Below are positions 1 to 8,875 of a stretch of 64,000 nucleotides of DNA, piece after piece. Position 1 is the first letter of the stretch. Every line of letters starts with the position of its first letter. The stretch spans positions 1,302,001 through 1,366,000 of the forward strand of contig NZ_CP032286.1 in NCBI RefSeq assembly GCF_002165305.2, in the 5' to 3' direction. The position numbers and the translations under genes are program-made. Source of the DNA: Acinetobacter sp. WCHA55 (GTDB lineage Bacteria; Pseudomonadota; Gammaproteobacteria; Pseudomonadales; Moraxellaceae). The notes beneath the pieces are model-generated. The model did no database searches. It saw only the letters and a program-made list of their open reading frames with translations, and was not told the DNA's origin.

Positions 1-147
1 AGCAATATCAAGTGTTAAAGAACCCGTTGATACCGCTTCAACAGCTTGTACGGTGTTATCGCCAAGGCGCATTACTGTGTTTTTACCAAACTGCTTTTCA
101 ATTTGGCTTAGCGCAGCATTGAGCGCCTTGCTTTTATTATCATCCAT
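1..147 (-). CDS. recA: Recombinase RecA, N-terminal part (cut by window edge)
   Basis: The first 49 codons of RecA, the ATP-dependent DNA strand-exchange protein that drives homologous recombination and triggers LexA cleavage in the SOS response. The fragment begins [20 protein letters not shown] and continues with [10 protein letters not shown] and a [10 protein letters not shown] segment, matching the N-terminal helix and start of the ATPase core of bacterial RecA. The Walker A motif lies beyond the window. The ATG at 145-147 is preceded by GAGG at 155-158, a good ribosome binding site. Acinetobacter lacks a standard LexA, so SOS control may differ (family knowledge, not seen here). Confidence 0.95.
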   Translation of the reverse strand, partial: MDDNKSKALNAALSQIEKQFGKNTVMRLGDNTVQAVEAVSTGSLTLDIA

Positions 148-261
148 CTTACAACCTCAAAACGATGTCACGGATATTTACTGAATATGCTCAGTATAGT
201 GACAGATTTAGTCTGTATCTTCTATAAAAGTCAGATCGTGTGCGACACAATATGACGCATG

Positions 262-705
262 TCATTCATCATCATTATAAGACCAATATTGGTCAAATTG
301 TTGATCATTTTCTTGTTTAAACTTACTGATATCGCGGCGGTCCTTTTTACTTGGACGATGATCAGGTCGAGCTAGATTATGCAACTTTCTTTGGCTTGCA
401 ATCAATTCCCGTCGTGTAATACTGACTTCAGTTTCTTCATATAATGTTTGTGCAACAGGGGCGGAACCACGCACGTCAGAGAGTTCTTTGATCACCACGG
501 TTTTCTTGTCAATGCCTTGCTGTATGGTGAGTTCCATTCCAATTCGAACTTCTCTCGAGACTTTGACACGTTCGCCATTGTGGTGAACTTTTCCTCCCTC
601 AATTGCATTTTTGGCAATGGAGCGCGTTTTAAAAAAACGTGCTGCCCATAACCATTTGTCAATGCGCATGCCGACAGCATCTTCCGCTAAAGTGGATTTA
701 CGCAT
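262..705 (-). CDS. hslR: Ribosome-associated heat shock protein Hsp15
   Basis: A 147-residue S4-domain protein. Residues about 13-60 form the S4 RNA-binding fold, starting with RIDKWLWAARFFKTRS and including the KVHHNGERVK loop; the C-terminus is charged and basic, as in Hsp15. The family binds free 50S subunits carrying a stalled nascent chain and helps recycle them after heat shock. The start overlaps the end of the upstream phosphatase gene by 8 bp, so the two are translationally coupled. The same yrfG-hslR order occurs in Escherichia coli, which supports both names. Here hslO does not follow. Confidence 0.9.
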   Translation of the reverse strand: MRKSTLAEDAVGMRIDKWLWAARFFKTRSIAKNAIEGGKVHHNGERVKVSREVRIGMELTIQQGIDKKTVVIKELSDVRGSAPVAQTLYEETEVSITRRELIASQRKLHNLARPDHRPSKKDRRDISKFKQENDQQFDQYWSYNDDE

Positions 706-1372
706 ATTTGGTAGTGACCTCAGCTTGCTCTAAATAAGGAATTAAATCGGTGAGATGATTTAAGATCGGATAAGGGCTGGATGTTTTGCTTTGACCTAGT
801 GATGAGGGTTGAGCAATGGTAAATAGGTTTTGAATACCATAACTTTCAGCACCTTTTAGTACTTTTTCGGTGTCATCAATAAAGTAGCATTGTTTGGCCG
901 CAAATGGGTGACGTTCATGGAGATGTTGCCAAAACTCAGTAAACTCCTTGGCATGACCAAGAGTTTCACTGCTAATGATGACATCGAAATATGAGGCCAG
1001 TTTTGTGTGTTCGAGTTTAAACTTAAGTCCTTCACAGTCCGCATTGGTAGCAAGCCAGCAAGGGTAGCCGTTAGTTTTTAAATAGTTGAGAAGTTCAAGG
1101 CAGCCTTTACGTAGGCCAACTTTATGCTTAAATTCCTGCTGCAAAGCGAGCGTATCTACGCCAACTTTAGCGGTCCAAAAGCGCGTAGAGTACCAATTGA
1201 GTGTATGATTATGGGTTTGATAAAACTGAAACAGCGCTTGAGTACTTTGTTCTAAAGAGCACTGGTGTTGTTCAGCATAACGGATAGGAAGCTGATGATT
1301 CCAAATAAAATCATCATAGGCAAGATCTAGTAATGTACCGTCCATATCAAAAATGATAATTGGCTTTTCCAC
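698..1372 (-). CDS. yrfG: HAD-family nucleotidase, YrfG-like (GMP/IMP nucleotidase)
   Basis: A 224-residue haloacid-dehalogenase hydrolase. The nucleophile motif FDMDGTLLDL sits at residues 8-17, motif II is WLATNAD in the middle, and the DDTEK motif near residue 165 supplies acidic Mg2+ ligands. E. coli YrfG dephosphorylates GMP and IMP; that substrate is inferred from family and from the conserved pairing with hslR. It is probably cytoplasmic and the first gene of a two-gene unit with hslR, which it overlaps by 8 bp. The 660 bp upstream have no gene, so its promoter should lie there, but I see no clear one. Confidence 0.85.
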   Translation of the reverse strand: MEKPIIIFDMDGTLLDLAYDDFIWNHQLPIRYAEQHQCSLEQSTQALFQFYQTHNHTLNWYSTRFWTAKVGVDTLALQQEFKHKVGLRKGCLELLNYLKTNGYPCWLATNADCEGLKFKLEHTKLASYFDVIISSETLGHAKEFTEFWQHLHERHPFAAKQCYFIDDTEKVLKGAESYGIQNLFTIAQPSSLGQSKTSSPYPILNHLTDLIPYLEQAEVTTKYA

Positions 1373-2036
1373 TTAAAAAATCTCCAATGTTTCAAAGTTC
1401 AGTAATGACTATAGAAAATAGTTAGTAACCGATCTAGCAGTTTTGCTTTATGCGAATATGGCGTAAGTATAGCGTATAGCTGCATAAGATTACGGACGTG
1501 CATACTCCATTGTCAAAAGTTGAAGAATAAGGTATCTCAATTTTTTATGTAAGAGCATATAAGATGTGTTAACTGTGCATTGATCCGCAACACTATTGAA
1601 ATTTCAGTAAAAGGAGTGATTCATCCTATGGATAAGGAAGGGCTTTTATAAACTTTCGATGAGAACACTTAGCGCTGTCATTATTATCGAAAACCTCTAC
1701 TGTTGCTACTGACCTAAATCAGCCATGAATTACAACGGCAGCGTCATTAGTTTTGGTCAGCTTTTCAGTACTGCTTAGCTATTCGGCTCATATGTCTATC
1801 TAATCTATTTCATCAAATGTTCATTTTACATCGATACCATTAAAAGCGCCTGACGGTGGTTTTTTATGCCTAAATTTAAATCACTTCAGTTGATGGAGAA
1901 AGATTCTTTGTATCCAGCCCAGCACAATAAAAGTAAGTTTTCTGACAAAATAAAAAATAAAATGGTTATGCTGGTTATTTACACAATAATCGGTTAAAAA
2001 AGATGTGGTGAATGAGAATAAAATAGAGAGGAATAG
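1373..2036. other. Gene-free AT-rich stretch of about 660 bp
   Basis: I see no ORF of useful length, no tRNA and no strong terminator. It holds the upstream region of yrfG (minus) on the left and the promoter region of the 81-residue gene (plus) on the right. An 8-codon ORF at 1628-1651 has AAGGAG 11 bases upstream, but spacing and length are unconvincing. A short GC-rich run followed by six T near 1850-1866 gives only a weak hairpin. Confidence 0.5.
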
Positions 2037-2282
2037 ATGAGTGAATTAAATTTAGATTTTTTAGATGAAACCTTAGATAAATATGAAGCAAAAGGTAAGA
2101 AAAAGGCCATTAAAAAAATCCGTATTGGTTATATGCTTTATGCCAAATTTATGTCGAATAAAAAATTTGCAGAAAATGTAATGAGCTCATCTTTAGATCC
2201 AAATAAGCGGACTTATCGCAATACAAAGATTAAAATTACGCACGATGAGTATGAGTTAACCTTTTTACGTAATGATGATTAA
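2037..2282 (+). CDS. Small basic protein, paralogue A of a tandem pair
   Basis: An 81-residue protein I do not recognise. It has a good ribosome binding site (GAGAGGA, 6 bp before the ATG) and clearly resembles the protein at 2602-2847. The shared core is a lysine-rich stretch, IGYxxYxxxMxxxKF, then SSxxDPNKRxY and KIKxTxDEYxL near the C-terminus. The predicted order is an acidic N-terminal helix (residues 1-17), a basic linker (18-27), a helix, and two C-terminal beta strands. No signal peptide or membrane segment is seen. Conservation of two diverged copies argues that it is a real gene; function unknown. Confidence 0.7.
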   Translation: MSELNLDFLDETLDKYEAKGKKKAIKKIRIGYMLYAKFMSNKKFAENVMSSSLDPNKRTYRNTKIKITHDEYELTFLRNDD

Positions 2283-2396
2283 GTATAGAGTTGTGAAAAA
2301 AACTTAAAGTTTCATTTATTTGAAATATTTGGGCTGTAGAGTGTGTGGCATAAAGAAATGAAAATATAATGATTAGATGATGTTTGTGCAGTTAAG

Positions 2397-2431
2397 CCTG
2401 TTTATTTGGAGAGAGGTAAACAGGTTTTTTA
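2397..2431 (+). terminator. Rho-independent terminator after paralogue A
   Basis: Perfect 8-bp stem CCTGTTTA (2397-2404) with TAAACAGG (2417-2424), 12-base loop, then six T. Confidence 0.75.
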
Positions 2432-2471
2432 TTATAATAACTTTCTGGTCTGAATGCTTGCAGACAAAAAG

Positions 2472-2505
2472 CCCGATTTGTTTTTATACTGATCGGGTTT
2501 TTATT
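2472..2505 (+). terminator. Second terminator-like hairpin between the paralogues
   Basis: CCCGAT (2472-2477) pairs with ATCGGG (2492-2497), followed by a T-rich run. It lies 41 bp after the previous terminator; preceding A-rich bases make it plausible on either strand. Confidence 0.6.
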
Positions 2506-2601
2506 TTTTCTATTGAAATGAAAATAGTGATAAAGATAACTTCTGACATCTTTTGATCATATTGTTCATGGATAATCTTTTTTATTTTGAGTTGCTTCGA
2601 T

Positions 2602-2847
2602 ATGTCAATTGTTACTGCAAATGAACTAGATGATCTTCTAAGAGAATTAATTTCCAAAAATAAAAAGCCTGAAAAGATTTTGATTGGATATAAAGCATAT
2701 AGTGAGCTTATGAATGATCGTAAATTTTTGCATGAAGTCGCTAGTTCCGCAATGGATCCGAATAAAAGAAAGTATCAAAGGATTAAGATTAAAGTGACGC
2801 AGGATGAGTATCAATTAGAAGTGAAGTGTTCAGAGAAAAATGAGTAA
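2602..2847 (+). CDS. Small basic protein, paralogue B of a tandem pair
   Basis: An 81-residue protein from ATG 2602; a TTG at 2587 is in frame but has no ribosome binding site, so ATG is preferred. It is homologous to the protein at 2037-2282 over most of its length. Invariant blocks are IGYxxYxxLM, KF, SSxMDPNKRxY and IKIKVTxDEYxL. It starts with an acidic, leucine-rich helix (residues about 6-20) and has no signal peptide. The pair arose by an old duplication, since the copies are well diverged and separated by about 320 bp with two terminators. I do not recognise the family. Confidence 0.68.
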   Translation: MSIVTANELDDLLRELISKNKKPEKILIGYKAYSELMNDRKFLHEVASSAMDPNKRKYQRIKIKVTQDEYQLEVKCSEKNE

Positions 2848-2949
2848 TGTTAAAATACTGGAGAAAGAATGCATTTTTTAATTGATGTATTTAAAATACT
2901 GGTTTATACTACACTCGAAATTAAAGCGCTGTAGCTTTTCTTGTTTTAT

Positions 2950-2980
2950 ATCCCACGCTCCCATGCGTGGGATTTTTTTG
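2950..2980 (+). terminator. Strong terminator after paralogue B
   Basis: Nine-bp perfect stem ATCCCACGC (2950-2958) with GCGTGGGAT (2965-2973), six-base loop, followed by a T run. Confidence 0.85.
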
Positions 2981-3337
2981 CACGATAGTTTTTCATAAAG
3001 AACCACTCGGCTGTATAAAGCTGAAAAGAAATTAAGTGTAAGTACAAATTAGAAACGGCCAGCTTTCGACTTTCTCTAGCATTAATATTTAAGGTGTAGG
3101 TAAAGAAAAGTCTGGTTGATTAGACTACTCAACCCAAAGTCAAAAGAAGAATTGGAATTGAATGATATTTCCTGAGTGTCTTAGGCGTATAATATTTTAA
3201 GGCAGTGTTTTAAAAAAGTGTTCGCGTGTTCTCACTCTGAGGTGACAGTGTACCGTTGAATATGTGGCGATCAACATGCTGCTATTTTAATAGATGAATT
3301 TCTCGATCTATAACTTAATGAATTAAAAGGCGGTCTC
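2981..3337. other. Intergenic region upstream of cysQ
   Basis: About 350 bp without an ORF. A perfect TATAAT at 3188-3193 is the only promoter-like element I see; no good -35 hexamer sits 16-18 bp before it. It could drive cysQ with a leader of about 140 bases. Confidence 0.35.
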
Positions 3338-4192
3338 ATGTTTAAGCCCACAACTGCACCTCAAGATACGCTGATATTGCAACTTGTACCGATTGTGACT
3401 CAAGCGTGCGAGATTTTACGAGCAGAGTATCAAGCTTATGTTGTAGGTGGTGATTTTACAGTTGAACGAAAATCCGATCATTCACCAGTTACGCAAGCGG
3501 ACTATCGTGTCAATCAATTTATTACTGATGCTTTAAACAATACCTTTCCTCATTTTCCTGTTCTTTCTGAAGAAGGGCAGCATGCGTATAGACAGCAGTG
3601 GCAGTCTTTTTGGATGCTTGATCCTTTAGATGGCACTAAAGAATTTTTGCATCACCGTCCTGAATTCACCATTAATCTCAGTCTTATCGAAGGTGCGCAT
3701 ACAACTTTTGCTGTGCTGGCTATTCCTTGTGAGCAGCAAATTTACTTCTGTCCACTACAAGGGCAGCCTTTAAAATATAATATTGAAAAAGATGTATGGT
3801 CTGAATATGTTCCAGTTGAAAACCACAGTGCTGTTCAAGTCGGCTTAAGTCAAAGTAGTCAGAGTAAACCGCAGTACCAAGTGTATTTAGAGCAGTTGGA
3901 AAAACTTACGCCTATTCAAGAGTATCGCGCTGGGAGCGCATATAAGTTTTGTATGGTGTTGGAAGACCGAGTCGATATTTACCCGCGCTTTCACCCAACG
4001 AGTGAGTGGGATACTAGTGCTGGACAGTGTTTATTGGAGCGGATCGGTGGTGGTTTGGTTGATTTTCAGGGACGACCATTTGTGTATAACCAAAGATTGA
4101 GTTTACTGAATGGTGGTTTTATTGCATATCGAAATAACGATATGAAAAAACTGGCATTACAAGCACTTGAACTAATGCCTTCGTCGGCTTGA
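3338..4192 (+). CDS. cysQ: 3'(2'),5'-bisphosphate nucleotidase CysQ
   Basis: A 284-residue inositol-monophosphatase-superfamily enzyme that removes the 3' phosphate from adenosine 3',5'-bisphosphate, a by-product of sulfate assimilation and acyl-carrier-protein loading. Metal-binding motifs are visible: LSEEG at 76-80, DPLDGTKEF at 95-103, and WDTSAG at 224-229. The KSDHSPVTQAD segment (45-55) is typical of CysQ rather than SuhB. It is cytoplasmic or loosely membrane associated. The next gene follows after about 50 bp on the same strand and may be co-transcribed. Confidence 0.92.
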   Translation: MFKPTTAPQDTLILQLVPIVTQACEILRAEYQAYVVGGDFTVERKSDHSPVTQADYRVNQFITDALNNTFPHFPVLSEEGQHAYRQQWQSFWMLDPLDGTKEFLHHRPEFTINLSLIEGAHTTFAVLAIPCEQQIYFCPLQGQPLKYNIEKDVWSEYVPVENHSAVQVGLSQSSQSKPQYQVYLEQLEKLTPIQEYRAGSAYKFCMVLEDRVDIYPRFHPTSEWDTSAGQCLLERIGGGLVDFQGRPFVYNQRLSLLNGGFIAYRNNDMKKLALQALELMPSSA

Positions 4193-4246
4193 GCTTAAGA
4201 CTGAGCGTGCTATAGTGTTTTTTGAATTATTGAGTTGCTAGTGATT

Positions 4247-4978
4247 ATGGCCTTAGAGTTACTCCCGCCTAGTATGTTGAAGGCAATCGATTTATTGCCA
4301 GATGCAAAAACGCCAGTGACGTTGTTTACACGTCATTCCATTCGTGAAGTTGTTACGGGTCAGGGGCTTGCAGGCTATGATTTACAGTTGACGCATCAAG
4401 GGCGTGATTTGGCACAGGCGTGGGGTTCTTATCTGATTGATAATACTGATAGAGTGATACAACATTGTATTTCTAGCCCAATTCAACGTTGTATTGATAC
4501 CGCTGCGCTAATGATTCAAGGGGCAGATGGGCAAACCCTTGAGCCGAATACTCACCGTATTGAAATTATCGAACAAGGTTTGTTGGTTGAGCCAGGCAGT
4601 TTTGTTTTGGATATTAAGCAAGCGGGACCTTATTTTCAGCGTCAAGGTGCTTTAGGATTTATTAATAGCTTTGTGAATAATGCCTTACCTGGTATGAAGC
4701 ATCCGATTCATGGCGTCGTAGATGTATTGGAGCTCATATATAACACGCATCCGAACAACCCTTATGGTTTGAGCCTTGCGGTCAGTCATGACACGATTTT
4801 AGCTGCGATTTTGGCGGTCATTTCAGGGCGTACAATTGTGACCAAAGAAGACTGGCCGAAAATGATGGAAGGCCTTTTTGTGTGGTTTGAGGGCGATGTG
4901 TTTTTGGAATCAAAATTGAAATGGATTTGGCGTGGGGAAATTAATGAGTTGAATATTCATGAATTTCAAAATCTGTAA
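4247..4978 (+). CDS. Histidine phosphatase family protein
   Basis: A phosphoglycerate-mutase-like protein of about 243 residues. The N-terminal TRHSIRE motif is a variant of the catalytic RHG/RHx signature, with the histidine that becomes phosphorylated; the late SHDTILA motif supplies the second catalytic histidine, as in acid-phosphatase-type members. Substrate cannot be told. TTG 4235, GTG 4241 and ATG 4247 are all in frame; GAG at 4232-4234 would best serve GTG 4241, so the start is uncertain by a few codons. It follows cysQ closely, but a functional link is only inference. Confidence 0.75.
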   Translation: MALELLPPSMLKAIDLLPDAKTPVTLFTRHSIREVVTGQGLAGYDLQLTHQGRDLAQAWGSYLIDNTDRVIQHCISSPIQRCIDTAALMIQGADGQTLEPNTHRIEIIEQGLLVEPGSFVLDIKQAGPYFQRQGALGFINSFVNNALPGMKHPIHGVVDVLELIYNTHPNNPYGLSLAVSHDTILAAILAVISGRTIVTKEDWPKMMEGLFVWFEGDVFLESKLKWIWRGEINELNIHEFQNL

Positions 4979-5107
4979 GCGCTTTGTTTAAAAAATTGAG
5001 CTATAAATCTCGCTCATTTATTTAGGTGGTTGTTTGAACGAGAAAAAATATAAGAGACTCATAGCTCGATCATTTATCAATCATATTAAATGCTAAACTG
5101 CATAAGT

Positions 5108-5548
5108 TTAAATTTTTGCTTTGAGTCGGTTGGGAAAGTCGAGTAAGTCGATACTCAGGCCTTCATCATTTAAAGGCCATAATGAGGTATTTACTGCTAC
5201 GCTGTGCTGATGAATACGATTGTATTTATCTGCTGCAATCAGCGTGGCAATCTCATGATTCGAAAGGGTATAAGCATTGACAACATCGGCTGGATATTGA
5301 GTGCGGTCATAAAACTCAGCTTCCGTTTCACCTTGGTGCAGTGCAAAAATACGTTCAATTGCAGGTAAATAGACGCCATAGCCTAACCACGCATCAACGC
5401 CCTGAGAGGCCTGAATTTCTGCTGTTCCGCGCATATTTGAGATGACTCTGGCGAGTATGTCTTTTTCGCCTTTGGCATGAAAATACTCAATATATTGTTG
5501 TTCTGTCGGTTGGAATTTTTCAAGTGTTGGAAGAAATTTATTAATCAT
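5108..5548 (-). CDS. Conserved-looking hypothetical protein, 146 residues
   Basis: I do not recognise this protein. It is mixed hydrophilic/hydrophobic, with no signal peptide or membrane helix, an aromatic-rich N-terminus (residues 10-25) and a C-terminal leucine- and aspartate-rich stretch. GGGG about 7 bases before the ATG gives a fair ribosome binding site. It converges on the histidine phosphatase gene and is divergent from the M66 protease gene, with about 410 bp between. Codon use looks like that of its neighbours. Confidence 0.6.
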   Translation of the reverse strand: MINKFLPTLEKFQPTEQQYIEYFHAKGEKDILARVISNMRGTAEIQASQGVDAWLGYGVYLPAIERIFALHQGETEAEFYDRTQYPADVVNAYTLSNHEIATLIAADKYNRIHQHSVAVNTSLWPLNDEGLSIDLLDFPNRLKAKI

Positions 5549-5962
5549 GCTATTCCCCAGTAGAACATTTTATGTGGTTTCATTATCAGAAAACAGAATA
5601 CCATAATTTATTTATGGGATTTTTTATTTTAATCATTTTGCATCTAAAAATTAAAATAAGCTATGTGCTTACAAAGAAAATTAATTGAAATATATTTTTT
5701 ATAAATTGACTGACAAATATTAGCACCGTATTGGTGCAAATTTAAATGTGTAACTCATCATTATTTTTCATAAGTTCAAGCCTCGTCACAGAACTATTAT
5801 TTTTTCGGACATTTGTTTCAAGACCAGTAAAAAAATATGTCCTGAAGTGACAAATTATGTAAATTGAATATGTATAGAAAATAGTGTTAAATAGTTAAGT
5901 TTTTGATTTATATAAATTATTAATGGTTTTTAATTTTATTTGTGACGATTTTGGGGGAAGAT
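5549..5962. other. Very AT-rich divergent intergenic region
   Basis: About 410 bp between the minus-strand unknown gene and the M66 protease gene. No ORF. The only GC-rich feature is the dyad at 5723-5737. Confidence 0.5.
5723..5737. promoter_or_regulatory. Dyad GCACC-N5-GGTGC, NtrC-site-like
   Basis: GCACC (5723-5727) and GGTGC (5733-5737) form a perfect dyad with a 5-base centre, matching the published NtrC half-site spacing. It stands out in an AT-rich region. I found no convincing sigma-54 promoter nearby, so assignment is tentative; it may be another regulator's site. Confidence 0.25.
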
Positions 5963-8635
5963 GTGAAAAATGTGAATGAGTTCTTGTATTGCAAGCTAAG
6001 CCTTTGTGTTGTAACGCTGATGCTTGCTGCGTGTGGTGGAGGTGGTGGAGAAAGTGGAACCGAAAACTCTACAACGCCTGTAGTGAAAACCTATCCTGAA
6101 CCTACACAGGATGTGGCTGATGTGAATACATTGGGATATTTTGATTACGATGCAAGTTCCAATACGCGTGTGATACGAAATGACTTAACTGGTAACTTCG
6201 AAGCGATGCTGCAATTTGGTCAGAGTCATGTGGTTGATCCAAATGGTAATGAAAGTAAAAAAATGCCGCGTCTGACGATGGAAAAAGAAGCGCTATTGTT
6301 AGTTACGCCAACTGATAGCATGGGGAAAATTGATGGTCTGAGTGCAGACATCTATATGAATAACCAATGGTTAAGAACTATTGAACTAGATGATCCAACT
6401 CACATTCCTCAGTCTGATCAAACCAATACCGATGACCGTCCGCGTGTGCAATATAGTCAGCGCGCGTGGAGTGCTCGATTCAATTGGGATGAAATACGCC
6501 CTGGTTTGCGTATTCAGTTTAAAGATTCTCTTGGACGTCAGGGGAAAATTGCGGAAGACAAAATTGATTTTGCTGCTCCGGGAGAGTTGGTCTTAAATAA
6601 TATTCGTATCGGCATGTTAACTGCTCCTCCTGTTTCCAATGGTCACTATATGCTGAATGATCCTGTTCGGGCAGGTTCAGATTACTTTCAAACGATTCCA
6701 GCTGCTGAAATGACCGTTGCCAAATATGATGATATTCAGTTGGATCGCGTCATGATTGCGGACGGGACGATTTACGATACGGCAAGCGCCAGCCAAGGCG
6801 GAGTTTATGAGGGTGACATGCGTGAAAACGTGGGTAAGTCGACATTTAGCGTAGGCATTAATCTAGCAAACTGGGGCATTACCAGTGCTTCGATGGCAAG
6901 TCAAAATCAACCACAATTAACCCAAACCGTAGTTGCACACCATAGCCGTGGAAAATACGCCAATGGCGAAAGTAATCATGGCTTAAGTGGTGGTAACGGC
7001 ATGCTGACGTTATATGACTCGGTTGGAAACGAGTTTAGTCATGAAATTGGACACCACTATGGACTGGGGCATTATCCTGGACAGGAGGGTGATAACCAGT
7101 TCTGGACTTCACATCATGCAGATAGTGGTTGGGGTTACATTCCGTATCGCAATATGATGCGGGGTAATTTGATTTGGAATAATAAGGATTTATGGGCTGC
7201 TTCTACAGGAATTGCAAATTTCTTAGCTTTATATCCACATAGCCGAGATGCCATGTCTGGTGGTTATGCATCAAGTTCAGTTTCACGTTATACCCACTAT
7301 ACGGGCTATAGCACTTATTTAAAAATTCAACCGCACTTTAACCGTTATGTGTGGGACAAAACTTCACCGACGGGCTATAAAAAATGGAATGAAGTCACAC
7401 GGCAGATGGAAGTAGCTCAACCGACTATGCCAAATTCTGCTGCACCTGTTTGGTACCAACCAAAGCAAAACTATTTACGTCCACGTGTCTTTGGTGAACC
7501 TGTGGTGACCATTTTGGGTGGCTATGACCCTGTTGCGCAGGTTGGGCTACTCTATCCTGCGGCACGTTCAAACTGGGGTAATGTTTATGATTTACCCGCT
7601 GCGAATACTGCGTTAAATCAGGATGCATGTTGGTTAAATGTACAGTATCCAAATACAGCGACCAATATTGCACTGGCTCCAACCCGATTGGGTAGTAATG
7701 CCAATAAATTACATGTCAATTTAGCGCTTGCAGATCACCCTCAGAAAGTCGATTTATATTGTAAGCAGGCCAATGCTAGTGCCAAATTATTATCGACCAC
7801 AGTGATTCCCCAATATGCTACGGCTATAACACCTGCCGTGAAAATTGGTAAAGCGCAGGGTTATAAAGCTTTGCGCGATCTAGAGCTGCCTGTACTTGAG
7901 CAAGAGTTACTGAATCAAGCGGCGAACAATATTATTGTTTTGTCACCAAATGGTTTAATGCTTTATCAGGCCTATAAGTCATATACCAATGAGATGAGTT
8001 TAGCTGCACAGCAGGTACTTGAGCGTTATGAAGAGCAAGAAACTAGATGGATGCGTTTAAATCGTTGGGTAAATGTTTATTATGACGATTTGGCCAAAGA
8101 TGTACCTGCAGCGATTGATGCGCTCAATACTTTTATCAAGCAGCTAGGTTTACAACAAGATGATCCGCTTGCACAAAGTACTTTATTAAAAAACAACAAA
8201 AATTGTTTAAAAACGGAGTTAACTGTAAACCAAAAAATGGATGTCTATATTAGTGGTCCATCAGGTTGCGTTGGCGATGATACTGAGCAGTGGGTTTATG
8301 ACAGTTTAGGGCGTATCCATAGTAAAGCGGCTATGGGGCAGTGTCTAACAGGTAATGGGGGAAGTGCGAAAGTCACCTTGACTGACTGTGTGGCAAATAA
8401 TGCAGCACAAGTATGGTCAATGGATGCCATGACTTCTGCCATTAAGCAAGCTGGACAATGCTTAGATTTGAATACTGGTAATTTGGTGAATAATCGTCAA
8501 ATTGCAATTCGATACAGTTGCTCTGGAAATAATAATCAAAGATGGACAATGCTGAACCAAAATACAAGCTTGATTTTAGCTGGGGCAACATCAAGAAATA
8601 TTGGTATTTTAGTGAAAAGTCTAAAAACTCAATGA
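5963..8635 (+). CDS. M66 (StcE-like) zinc metalloprotease lipoprotein with lectin-like C-terminus
   Basis: An 890-residue secreted protease. The N-terminus is a lipoprotein signal with lipobox LAAC followed by a glycine run and a Ser/Thr-rich linker. The zinc motif HEIGHHYGLGH at residues about 360-370 fits HExxHxxGxxH, and a downstream DAMSGG segment resembles the region after the active site in StcE. The family cleaves mucin-type O-glycoproteins. Around residues 770-880 two cysteine-containing repeats (QCLTGN... and QCLDLN...QRW) look like a ricin-type beta-trefoil. GTG 5963 is chosen because GGGGGAAG lies just upstream; an in-frame GTG at 5942 lacks this. Type II secretion export and mucin substrate are inference. 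Confidence 0.85.
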   Translation: MKNVNEFLYCKLSLCVVTLMLAACGGGGGESGTENSTTPVVKTYPEPTQDVADVNTLGYFDYDASSNTRVIRNDLTGNFEAMLQFGQSHVVDPNGNESKKMPRLTMEKEALLLVTPTDSMGKIDGLSADIYMNNQWLRTIELDDPTHIPQSDQTNTDDRPRVQYSQRAWSARFNWDEIRPGLRIQFKDSLGRQGKIAEDKIDFAAPGELVLNNIRIGMLTAPPVSNGHYMLNDPVRAGSDYFQTIPAAEMTVAKYDDIQLDRVMIADGTIYDTASASQGGVYEGDMRENVGKSTFSVGINLANWGITSASMASQNQPQLTQTVVAHHSRGKYANGESNHGLSGGNGMLTLYDSVGNEFSHEIGHHYGLGHYPGQEGDNQFWTSHHADSGWGYIPYRNMMRGNLIWNNKDLWAASTGIANFLALYPHSRDAMSGGYASSSVSRYTHYTGYSTYLKIQPHFNRYVWDKTSPTGYKKWNEVTRQMEVAQPTMPNSAAPVWYQPKQNYLRPRVFGEPVVTILGGYDPVAQVGLLYPAARSNWGNVYDLPAANTALNQDACWLNVQYPNTATNIALAPTRLGSNANKLHVNLALADHPQKVDLYCKQANASAKLLSTTVIPQYATAITPAVKIGKAQGYKALRDLELPVLEQELLNQAANNIIVLSPNGLMLYQAYKSYTNEMSLAAQQVLERYEEQETRWMRLNRWVNVYYDDLAKDVPAAIDALNTFIKQLGLQQDDPLAQSTLLKNNKNCLKTELTVNQKMDVYISGPSGCVGDDTEQWVYDSLGRIHSKAAMGQCLTGNGGSAKVTLTDCVANNAAQVWSMDAMTSAIKQAGQCLDLNTGNLVNNRQIAIRYSCSGNNNQRWTMLNQNTSLILAGATSRNIGILVKSLKTQ

Positions 8636-8686
8636 TTGAATTAAACCACTGCTCATCTGGCAAATGATTAAACATAAAATGAAAGG

Positions 8687-8711
8687 AGCTCCCTAACGGG
8701 GGCTTTTTTTG
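8687..8711 (+). terminator. Terminator after the M66 protease gene
   Basis: AGCTCCC (8687-8693) pairs with GGGGGCT (8698-8704), including a G-T pair, tetraloop TAAC, then seven T. Confidence 0.8.
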
Positions 8712-8835
8712 TAAGTAGATGTTCTCGTAGGTGAGCGTGAAGTCTGCTGGATTCTATTTAGGTTTTAAGCTGCATTTTTAGGTAGCAGATGTATTGGAAA
8801 AGGTATAGGTGTTAGAAAGTTCAAAAAATAGATAT

Positions 8836-8866
8836 AAAAAAAGCCCTTTAAAAAGGGCTTTTTTTA
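8836..8866 (-). terminator. Terminator of rpsT
   Basis: AAAAGCCCTTT pairs with AAAGGGCTTTT across a tiny loop, with A and T runs on both sides, so it can work in both directions. It lies about 10 bp after the rpsT stop. Confidence 0.8.
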
Positions 8867-8875
8867 ATGCATAAA

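Noticed and set aside
1628..1651. Eight-codon ORF after AAGGAG in the yrfG upstream region
   Set aside because: Spacing of 11 bases and length of 8 codons are unconvincing, and no downstream plus-strand gene is near enough for a leader peptide.
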